From Planctomycetaceae bacterium (GTDB lineage: Bacteria; Planctomycetota; Planctomycetia; Pirellulales; UBA1268), in the NCBI GenBank assembly GCA_018694455.1, contig JABHNP010000211.1, positions 1-8,863 on the forward strand: 8,863 nucleotides of DNA. The letters are read 5' to 3'. Position numbers and translations under genes: made by a program. Shown here piece after piece: positions 1 to 6,020 of the stretch. The notes below the pieces were generated by a model, which had not been told where the DNA came from, searched no databases, and saw only the letters and a list, made by a program, of their open reading frames with translations. Within the stretch, counting starts at the first letter, position 1. Every line of letters begins with the position of its first letter.

Positions 1-577
1 AACTCTCCATATCATGGTCGTTGACCCAGGAGTCGGAACCTCACGGCAGATTGTTTATGTAGAGATGGGCGACCAACAGTTCCTTGTACCCAACAATGGG
101 CTTCTATCTCTCTCAGCCAGACAGCATCCACCCACGACCATCAAGCCAGTAGAGACGACACACCCGGCGTCAAAGACATTCCATGGTCGAGACATTTTTG
201 CCCCAACGGCTGCACAGATCGTGTGTGGCCAGACGTCATGCCTCGGCCCCGCCATCCCAGAGTTGCTTTCACTTTCCTGGCCGGAACCAAAAGAATATAA
301 AGAGTCTATCGATGGAGAAATTGTTCATATCGACAACTTCGGCAACCTTATTACAAACCTGCCAGACGAACTCACTCCGGCTCCTCAAGACAAGGGTCGC
401 TTAAGCTGCAATGGAACACCCATCAACCACATAGTCTCAACATACGGAGAAGCTGAAAAAGGAAGCATTGTCGGCTTAGCTAGCTCTCAAGGATTTGTAG
501 AGATAGCGGTGGTTGAGGGCAGGGCTGACAAGTACCTTGACGCCCGCATTGGCACACCCGTTCGAATTGCAAGGTAG
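1..577 (+). CDS. S-adenosylmethionine hydrolase (DUF62, SAM hydroxide adenosyltransferase), 5'-truncated
   Basis: This family splits S-adenosylmethionine with water into adenosine and methionine in the cytoplasm. The reading frame is open to the left edge: bases 2-13 encode TLHI directly before the first Met at base 14, matching the usual strand before the VVDPGVG motif. That Met is therefore internal and the gene starts outside the window. Counting from it, D4 and R11 lie in VVDPGVGTSR and H57 in FHGRDIFAP. These fit the Asp-Arg-His triad that separates the hydrolases from the related chlorinase and fluorinase. NNGLL at 27-31 and HIDNFGNLITN at 105-115 are further family blocks; the latter opens the C-terminal beta domain. 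About 190 residues are visible of a family usually near 260, so roughly the first 70 are missing. The C-terminus is intact. The physiological role of these enzymes is poorly defined. Confidence 0.9.
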   Translation, partial: TLHIMVVDPGVGTSRQIVYVEMGDQQFLVPNNGLLSLSARQHPPTTIKPVETTHPASKTFHGRDIFAPTAAQIVCGQTSCLGPAIPELLSLSWPEPKEYKESIDGEIVHIDNFGNLITNLPDELTPAPQDKGRLSCNGTPINHIVSTYGEAEKGSIVGLASSQGFVEIAVVEGRADKYLDARIGTPVRIAR

Positions 578-592
578 AGAACCACTACACTG

Positions 593-624
593 TTTTCGCA
601 CTCATTACTTTTCGCACCCATCAG
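593..624. repeat. Short tandem repeat, two 16-base units
   Basis: Two adjacent 16-base units begin at 593 and 609. Their first 13 bases read TTTTCGCACTCAT and TTTTCGCACCCAT, differing at one position, and their last three bases diverge. The pair lies in the gap between the SAM hydrolase stop and the ion channel start, 68 bases before the chosen channel start. A tandem site with a period near 1.5 helical turns could bind a regulator of the channel gene, but no known operator is recognised and chance duplication is possible. Confidence 0.4.
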
Positions 625-691
625 TGAAAAATCCAATCTTATGAATCATCCTGCCCGAGGTTTTACTTTTCCGTCAACGGGGGTACGAAGC

Positions 692-1756
692 ATGCAATAC
701 GTAAAATGGTGTTTTGCAGTAATTGCTTTGATTTTTTCTTTACCATCGGCTCGTGCAATTGATCCAGGCATGCCGAACCCACCCTCAAACCCGACAACAG
801 TGAAATGCGGACTATTCATTCTTGATATTGTTGATATCGATGATGTGAATGAAACTTTTGAAGCGGAAATCGCAATTGTGGCTACTTGGAAAGACTCCAG
901 ACTCGCCTTTGATCCAGAGGCCGAGGACACTGAAAAGAAAATTTTTCAGGGCGAATTTCAGTTCAATGAAATATTTACCGGTTGGTGGCCACAACTTGTG
1001 ATAATTAATCAAATCGGCAGGGGTGATACTAACGCAATAAAAATCTCAGTACTTCCCGACGGGGAAGTCCAATATCTCGAACAACGCAATGTGCGTTTAG
1101 AAACACCAATGGCATTGTATGACTATCCATTCGACACCCAGAATCTCCGCGCATTCATGATACCATTCGGCAACATGTCTGAAGAAGTAGTCCTCGAAGT
1201 TGATGACCGCTACAGAGAAACAACGGATAGTTATGTTCGACGGGAATCCACTGTGAATGTTGCTGGCTGGGACTTCCTGAACCTCAACATGAACGTAGAT
1301 TCGACACAAATCCAACTGCATGAGACAGCTCCAACATTTTCCCGTTTGGTAACCACGATTGTCCTGAAGCGTCAAAGTTGGCAGATCGTCTGGGTACTAC
1401 TCTTTCCGCTTGTCGTGCTAGTATCGATGGCTTGGTCAACGTTCTGGCTTGATCCAGATTCAATCTCTGATCGCCTCAATGTTTCGTTTGTTGGCGTTTT
1501 AACAATTGTCGCCTATCAATTCGTAGTAATTGACAACATGCCTCGTAATTCATATTTAACCTTTACTGACACTCTACTTCTTATTTCATTTTTTATTACA
1601 TCTCTTACTATCCCACACAGCCTCTATGTCAAAAGTCTGGCTGACCGTGGCAGAAAACCGCTGGCTCAACGCCTCGATGCGATGTGCCGTTGGGCCTTCC
1701 CTTTTGGTTATGCTGCTGGCATTTTTCTATTTTTCACGCTCTACAAGCTCAACTGA
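692..1756 (+). CDS. Prokaryotic pentameric ligand-gated ion channel, GLIC-like (Cys-loop receptor superfamily)
   Basis: Predicted ligand-gated ion channel subunit of the inner membrane, with its ligand-binding domain in the periplasm. The start at 692 is preferred because it gives a compact signal peptide (residues 1-22, ending SARA) preceded by a GGGGG run 8-12 bases upstream; an in-frame ATG at 641 would add 17 residues ahead of it. The binding domain shows TWKDSRLAFDP (65-75), WWPQ (98-101), LPDGEVQYLE (121-130), YPFDTQ (145-150) and GWDF (192-195). All have close counterparts in Gloeobacter GLIC as recalled. The pair of cysteines of the animal Cys-loop is absent, as in other bacterial members. 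Four membrane segments follow: M1 about 230-252 with central Pro239, M2 about 259-281, M3 about 289-309 and M4 about 333-351. The M2-M3 loop is NMPRNSYLT, like NLPKTPYMT in GLIC. Length and order are complete for the family. The ligand cannot be read from sequence. Confidence 0.93.
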   Translation: MQYVKWCFAVIALIFSLPSARAIDPGMPNPPSNPTTVKCGLFILDIVDIDDVNETFEAEIAIVATWKDSRLAFDPEAEDTEKKIFQGEFQFNEIFTGWWPQLVIINQIGRGDTNAIKISVLPDGEVQYLEQRNVRLETPMALYDYPFDTQNLRAFMIPFGNMSEEVVLEVDDRYRETTDSYVRRESTVNVAGWDFLNLNMNVDSTQIQLHETAPTFSRLVTTIVLKRQSWQIVWVLLFPLVVLVSMAWSTFWLDPDSISDRLNVSFVGVLTIVAYQFVVIDNMPRNSYLTFTDTLLLISFFITSLTIPHSLYVKSLADRGRKPLAQRLDAMCRWAFPFGYAAGIFLFFTLYKLN

Positions 1757-1880
1757 ACATGATAGATAACAAAACATACAAAAATTATTCGTGGTAACAT
1801 GCTACTCCTTCACAGGAAACCAGTGATCAGTGCCTATCAATTAATCGGTAACATTTTTGTGGAAAGAATTGGGTTTTGAT

Positions 1881-2813
1881 ATGCAATACAAAACAACCAT
1901 GACTCTTGCATTCATAATTTTCTTTATGAATTGCACTCAGGCCTCAGACCCAGCCATACGTGCCGTCTACGGCGATGGAGTCCACTCGTATTACGCTGGC
2001 AGTTTTCAACAGAGTTACAACTTCCTGAGTCGAGTCGTTGAATTTGGCACAGATGATCCGAGTGTGTACTATTTCCGTGGCCTTAGTGCTCTGCGGCTTG
2101 GAAATGAAATGAGGGCAGTGGATGATTTTAAAAAAGGTGCCGACCTCGAAGCCGAACGTGGAAATTCTCGGTCTGTCTCTCGAGCACTCGAGCGAATTCA
2201 GGGGCCAGCGCGAATGCTCCTCGAGGACTCTCGAACAAAAGCCAGACTTCTGATTGCCAAACGACAAGGCTCAGCTAGCGGTAGACCTAGGAGCAGCGTG
2301 CTCTCTCGCGACCGTCGATATTCAGGAATTGGCGGCACCACTCCCGAACCGAGCTTACAAGCACCGCAACAAGTGCCGCCAGCAGCAATGGCAACCACTG
2401 ATTCAGAAAAAACTTCTACTGAACCCGACTCGCTCCCACAGACTGCTCCGAAGGCCAAGATGAATGACAAAAAACCTTCTCAACAGCAGCCCAAAGAAGC
2501 AGCTATGGTCGACCTGCCAGAAGGGCAAAAAACAAAAAGTCTTCTTGACGACCCATTCGGTGACGACCCGTTTGCGGACAAGCCACGAAGAACAGACCCG
2601 CTTCCAACGGACACGAAACTCGATATTGAAACTGAAACGATGCCTGCAGCAGATTCTGATGATCCATTCAACTTTGCCCCGAGAAAACCTAAAGGCAGTA
2701 GTACGCAGCGTGATCAGATTGAAATGCAAAATGAAATGCTTGATTCGGAATCGACAAACTCTCGAGACATTCGTGAAGCAATGAACGAACGTGATGCCGC
2801 TGCAGGTGACTGA
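1881..2813 (+). CDS. Secreted TPR-repeat protein with Pro/Ser/Asp-rich tail and DDPF repeats
   Basis: No specific function is recognised. The ATG at 1881 starts a short signal peptide (MQYKTTMTLAFIIFF...TQA, cleavage near residue 21). A TTG at 1857 is in frame and would add eight residues, but nothing favours it. Residues about 24-53 and 59-92 look like two tetratricopeptide repeats (GDGVHSYYAGSFQQSYNFL and DPSVYYFRGLSALRLGNEM), usually protein-protein interaction modules, followed by a helical stretch to about 128. From about 130 to the end the chain is low complexity, rich in Pro, Ser, Gln, Lys and Asp and probably disordered. It carries DDPFGDDPF at 223-231 and another DDPF at 260-263. The protein ends in a charged helix-like segment (about 275-310). 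It starts 124 bases after the ion channel on the same strand, so co-transcription is possible. Secretion and TPR calls are moderately firm; the role is unknown. Confidence 0.75.
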   Translation: MQYKTTMTLAFIIFFMNCTQASDPAIRAVYGDGVHSYYAGSFQQSYNFLSRVVEFGTDDPSVYYFRGLSALRLGNEMRAVDDFKKGADLEAERGNSRSVSRALERIQGPARMLLEDSRTKARLLIAKRQGSASGRPRSSVLSRDRRYSGIGGTTPEPSLQAPQQVPPAAMATTDSEKTSTEPDSLPQTAPKAKMNDKKPSQQQPKEAAMVDLPEGQKTKSLLDDPFGDDPFADKPRRTDPLPTDTKLDIETETMPAADSDDPFNFAPRKPKGSSTQRDQIEMQNEMLDSESTNSRDIREAMNERDAAAGD

Positions 2814-2847
2814 TGCTACACAACAGCAGCGACCTTCAGTTCCTTAG

Positions 2848-4269
2848 TTACGGAATATCATGATGGGCTTCCACCATCAGCCGCTGCATGTCCTCCACTA
2901 TCTCAGGATGCTGTGACGCGACATCATGTTGCTCGCTAACGTCATCCTTTAGATTATAGAGCTCAAAGGCACCAGTTGAGCCTTTCTTCCAGTTGCGAAC
3001 AATCCCTTTCCAAGGCCCCACTCGGATGGCCTGATCTCGCTTGGCCGCCTGCGGATGTTCCCAGTAGAGATACTCATGTTCTTTTTGATCACTCTTCATG
3101 CCAACAAGAGTTGGCAGCAATGACACACCGTTCGACTGAGTGGGGATTGGTTGCCCCGTCAGTTCAGCCATAGTCGGTAGGATATCCCAGAAAGCACTGA
3201 TATGGTTACTCGTAGACCCTGGCCCAACAGTGCCAATCCACCGAGCGAGCAGTGGCGAACGAATACCACCTTCGTAGAGATCCCGTTTTATCCCCTTGAG
3301 TGGGCCGGTGGAATTCCAGAATTCTGGTGAATGCCCGCCTTCGCGGTGCGCACCGTTGTCACTACAGAAAAGAACAAGTGTATTGTTTTCAATATTTTCC
3401 TGACGTAACACATCAAGAAGCTCACCCACCTGGTTATCAAGATGCTCAATCATTGCTGCAAAACCAGCAATAGGATTTTTCACATCAGGACAGGTATCAT
3501 CGGCACCGGCAGAATATTTCCCTATTTTCTCGTCAAATTCTGGGAATTTCTTACGCCACTTCTCGTGCAGGTTTTTTGGTGCATGCATTGCCGCGTGAGG
3601 AATAGCTGTTGGGATATAACAAAAAAATGGTGTGCTGGATTCCGCCTTATGGCGAATAAAAGATATAGCATCCTCCATGATCAAATCATGAACATACGTA
3701 CCACGAGCCAGTACTTCTTCCTTGCCATCACGAACAATGCTCGTCGGGTAGTACGTATGTGCGATGCGCTGGCTTTTCCATCCACTAAAGTGATCAAAAC
3801 CGTGAGTCAACGGATTGGGGCGACCGGGTTCAGTGGTGACGCCAAGTCCCCATTTCCCAAAAGCACCGGTTGCATACCCAGCATTCTTAAACATTCTTGG
3901 AAGCGTTATCATTGATGGATCAAGTGCTGCAATGACACTTTCATCACCGTTACCACGACAATGCACGCGACCCGGGTGTTGCCCAGTCATCAAACAAGCA
4001 CGAGACGGCGAGCAGACGGTGTTTCCTGAATAGAAGTCTCTGAATCGTATGCCGTCAGCAGCAAGGCGATCAATATTGGGTGTCTCCAGTTTCTTCTGGC
4101 CGTAGCACGACAAGTCACCGTAACCAAGATCATCTGCAACAAGAAGCACCACATTTGGTTTATTGTCTGCGGCATACCCTACCGATATGCCCACTGCATA
4201 AAACACGATATACGCAAAAGAGCGAAGCATTAATGTATAATTGATGGATACGAATTTTTTATATGACAT
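2848..4269 (-). CDS. Secreted arylsulfatase A-like sulfatase (S1 family)
   Basis: Hydrolyses a sulfate ester, most likely on a polysaccharide, after export. The 473-residue chain has an N-terminal signal peptide ending near GYAA (31-34). The catalytic Cys86 lies in CSPSR (86-90), the site converted to formylglycine. Metal-binding residues are D46-D47 (ADDLG) and D304-N305 (SDNG). K139 (in GKWGLG), H225 (PTAIPHAA) and K325 (in GPLKGIK) fit substrate sulfate contacts. The more common GKWHLG block reads GKWGLG here, a variant recalled from other planctomycete sulfatases, and HTYYP at 171-175 also recalls that group (possibly SulfAtlas S1_16, tentative). Start choice is well supported: on the minus strand AGGAG (4284-4280) precedes the ATG by ten bases. 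The gene converges on the TPR gene with a 34-base gap and diverges from the esterase gene. The exact substrate cannot be read. Confidence 0.93.
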   Translation of the reverse strand: MSYKKFVSINYTLMLRSFAYIVFYAVGISVGYAADNKPNVVLLVADDLGYGDLSCYGQKKLETPNIDRLAADGIRFRDFYSGNTVCSPSRACLMTGQHPGRVHCRGNGDESVIAALDPSMITLPRMFKNAGYATGAFGKWGLGVTTEPGRPNPLTHGFDHFSGWKSQRIAHTYYPTSIVRDGKEEVLARGTYVHDLIMEDAISFIRHKAESSTPFFCYIPTAIPHAAMHAPKNLHEKWRKKFPEFDEKIGKYSAGADDTCPDVKNPIAGFAAMIEHLDNQVGELLDVLRQENIENNTLVLFCSDNGAHREGGHSPEFWNSTGPLKGIKRDLYEGGIRSPLLARWIGTVGPGSTSNHISAFWDILPTMAELTGQPIPTQSNGVSLLPTLVGMKSDQKEHEYLYWEHPQAAKRDQAIRVGPWKGIVRNWKKGSTGAFELYNLKDDVSEQHDVASQHPEIVEDMQRLMVEAHHDIP

Positions 4270-4279
4270 ACGACAGCAT

Positions 4280-4284
4280 CTCCT
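4280..4284 (-). promoter_or_regulatory. Ribosome binding site of the first sulfatase
   Basis: On the minus strand the sequence TTAGGAGATGCTGTCGT stands immediately before the ATG at 4269, with AGGAG ten bases upstream. It is one of the two clearest Shine-Dalgarno sites in the window and settles this start over the internal Met14. Confidence 0.65.
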
Positions 4285-4303
4285 AAGCTATTCGGCCGCA
4301 GAT

Positions 4304-4348
4304 TTTGATATGTCACAGATTCGCATAAACGGCAATGTAATTATCAAA
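4304..4348. promoter_or_regulatory. Inverted repeat in the divergent sulfatase/esterase intergenic region
   Basis: The 143 bases between the two divergent starts (4270-4412) contain TTTGATA at 4304-4310 and its exact reverse complement TATCAAA at 4342-4348, with 31 bases between them. Each arm includes TTGATA, resembling a -35 element reading inward, but no convincing -10 box was found at the right distance on either strand. The symmetry could serve a shared regulator of both genes; this is inference from position only. Confidence 0.25.
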
Positions 4349-4412
4349 CAAATGAGATGTCCATGGCAACTCTGCCATCATCTGGCCCAAATACTCGATA
4401 CAGAGTTTTCTG

Positions 4413-5351
4413 ATGCTACATCATTTTTTCTTTTATGTCTTAGTTTTGTCCACCGTTCTTCTGCCGCTGAGCCCCGCCTGGTCAAAAGGGATCGTTCATG
4501 TCTTTATTCTCTCAGGTCAATCTAACATGGTCGGGGCAGGGGAGGTGCCGTCTCTACTATCTCACAACGGTGGGAAAGGATCACTTGAATGGCTGACGAA
4601 AAACCCCGCCACAGCACCTCACTATCGACACCTCCGTAATGATGATGGCAGTTGGAAACAACGTGATGACGTTCAGATTTGTTTCTTTGACCGACGAGGA
4701 CCACTCCATCCGGGCTATGGTAGTAATGCGAATAAGATTGGGCCAGAACTTGGCTTTGGCTGCTCCGTCGGCGATGCGATCAAGGAACCAGTACTGCTCA
4801 TCAAAATAGCCTGGGGAGGAAAGAGCCTTGCTAAAGATTTCCGTCCACCAAGTCTTAAAGGAAAAACGGGGCTCAACTACACAAAAATCCTTGAACACAC
4901 ACAAGAAGTTCTCCGACAAGCCGACCAACTCTTGCCACAATTAAAAGGACGGACCTTGTCACTCAAAGGCTTTGGGTGGCATCAAGGATGGAACGACCGT
5001 ATCAATCAAACGTTTAACGATGCGTATACGCACAATATGATTCAGTTCATCAAGGACATACGGCGAGACTTAAAAACGCCGGCACTACCCTTTGTCATTG
5101 CAGAAACCGGAATGAGTGGCCTAGAAGAGAAACACCCTCGCGCACTTTCACTCATGGCGGCACAGAAAGCTACAACAGACTATCCAGAATTCAAAGGAAA
5201 CGTAGCTTTCGTTCCAACGCGTGATTTTTACCGGCCTGCAGATGTGTCACCGTCCAACCAGGCGTATCACTGGAACAATAATGCCGAGACCTACTACTTA
5301 ATTGGCGAGCATATGGGCCTGGCAATGCTTGGTCTTCTCAAGACTCATTAA
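4413..5351 (+). CDS. Secreted SGNH-type carbohydrate acetylesterase (SASA/DUF303 family, sialate O-acetylesterase-like)
   Basis: Predicted to remove O-acetyl groups from a sugar or polysaccharide outside the cytoplasm. A signal peptide spans about residues 1-24 (ending SPAWS). The nucleophile Ser37 sits in SGQSNM (34-39), the block I typical of this family. GPELGFG (110-116) and AWGGKSL (133-139) follow, then FGWHQGWND (187-195) as the block carrying the oxyanion and acid-pair region. Near the C-terminus is YHWNNNAETYYLIGEHMG (285-302), where H286 is the likely catalytic His. At 312 residues the length is normal and no key block is missing. It is divergently arranged with the sulfatase at 2848-4269, which suggests both act on the same sulfated and acetylated glycan. 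No clear Shine-Dalgarno precedes the ATG. Xylan acetylesterase (CE6-like) activity is as plausible as sialate esterase activity. Confidence 0.88.
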   Translation: MLHHFFFYVLVLSTVLLPLSPAWSKGIVHVFILSGQSNMVGAGEVPSLLSHNGGKGSLEWLTKNPATAPHYRHLRNDDGSWKQRDDVQICFFDRRGPLHPGYGSNANKIGPELGFGCSVGDAIKEPVLLIKIAWGGKSLAKDFRPPSLKGKTGLNYTKILEHTQEVLRQADQLLPQLKGRTLSLKGFGWHQGWNDRINQTFNDAYTHNMIQFIKDIRRDLKTPALPFVIAETGMSGLEEKHPRALSLMAAQKATTDYPEFKGNVAFVPTRDFYRPADVSPSNQAYHWNNNAETYYLIGEHMGLAMLGLLKTH

Positions 5352-5379
5352 CAATTTTGTATATCTCTCGCCATGCAAT

Positions 5380-5397
5380 GACTTTTCGAATAAAGTC
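5380..5397. terminator. Possible bidirectional terminator hairpin
   Basis: GACTTT at 5380-5385 pairs with AAAGTC at 5392-5397 around a six-base loop (TCGAAT). It lies 29 bases after the esterase stop and before the converging end of the small membrane protein gene, a sensible place for a terminator serving both. The stem is short and half A/T, and no long T tract follows on either strand, so the call is weak. Confidence 0.25.
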
Positions 5398-5472
5398 GAC
5401 TGTCACCCTTCACCTATAGACGGTAGCCCTCCACAAATATCACAAACTACAACGAAACTGTTTCCTTACCCT

Positions 5473-5871
5473 TTAAATTCGATTCTGAAACAGTAAAAAA
5501 GTGCTATACACGACAACGCTTCCGACAAAAAGTGTTGAACCATTGAGTACGTATTGAGCAAGCAACAGTCTTTTTGTCGCAATGATCTGTGCAATCAACA
5601 CAATAATCGTCACCATTGCAATCTTGAACCACACCAGACCGAATGTACCCCAGCCACCAATAAAATACTGGGCGACAGGGTTTGATTCGACGACGACATT
5701 TCGCATCATGCCTCGATTGCTGAAATACAAAAGCAAAAATGTCATAAAGAGGTCAAGTAGACTCGTCAGCACGAACCTACAGGTCTCTGTTTCAAGAGGG
5801 AGTTCTCCTCCGACAACTTTGCGAAGGCGAAAAATACACCGATTCTTTAAAGCTGTAAAACGGGTGACCAT
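5473..5871 (-). CDS. Small three-helix membrane protein, DUF5658-like
   Basis: Function unknown. From the Met at 5871 the protein has 132 residues: a basic N-terminal tail (1-20), then hydrophobic segments at about 32-50, 75-97 and 109-127. Between the first and second is VVVESNPVAQYFIGGWG (59-75). An E-x-N-P block followed by a helix with Trp-Phe-Lys (81-83) recalls the DUF5658 family of planctomycete and other bacterial membrane proteins; this match is from memory. The frame is open further upstream to an ATG at 5958, which would add 29 residues rich in Cys and Arg that look like untranslated leader. Neither ATG has a clear ribosome binding site, so the start is uncertain. The gene converges with the esterase gene and is divergent from the second sulfatase. 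Expression is supported only by the membrane-protein pattern. Confidence 0.7.
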   Translation of the reverse strand: MVTRFTALKNRCIFRLRKVVGGELPLETETCRFVLTSLLDLFMTFLLLYFSNRGMMRNVVVESNPVAQYFIGGWGTFGLVWFKIAMVTIIVLIAQIIATKRLLLAQYVLNGSTLFVGSVVVYSTFLLFQNRI

Positions 5872-6005
5872 ACGAATACCGCTTTCATGACAGCACCGAG
5901 AGTGACGAAGAGAGCGACACCAAAGCCCACAGTTGTAAGCATACAGAAGACTGAACATTTATTGTGTATAACGATCTTCGAATTCCTGTCATTGCTCGCC
6001 TCACG

Positions 6006-6010
6006 AAGGA
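6006..6010 (+). promoter_or_regulatory. Ribosome binding site of the second sulfatase
   Basis: AAGGA, ten bases before the ATG at 6021, is a good Shine-Dalgarno match. With the signal peptide that begins immediately at this Met, it fixes the start of the sulfatase. Confidence 0.55.
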
Positions 6011-6020
6011 ACAATCCTGA

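Noticed and set aside
1793..1854. Two copies of GGTAACAT (1793-1800 and 1847-1854) between the channel and TPR genes
   Set aside because: Eight-base matches in a short A/T-rich gap are weak, with no symmetry or position that suggests a function.
1881..1955. Lipoprotein signal for the TPR protein (Cys in FFMNC)
   Set aside because: The residues before the Cys (F-M-N) do not fit a lipobox, and a normal cleavage site at TQA fits better.
2403..2729. Overlapping minus and plus frames across the TPR protein tail
   Set aside because: The low-complexity, repeat-rich tail keeps several frames open by composition. Only the frame with signal peptide and TPR repeats is credible.
3442..3915. 157-residue open frame on the + strand
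   Set aside because: It is antisense to the well-supported sulfatase, lacks any recognisable domain or ribosome binding site, and is explained as a shadow of that gene.
5582..5890. 102-residue open frame on the + strand
   Set aside because: It lies opposite the DUF5658-like gene; its composition is Arg/Thr/Ser-rich without domain signs, while the minus frame shows coherent membrane helices.
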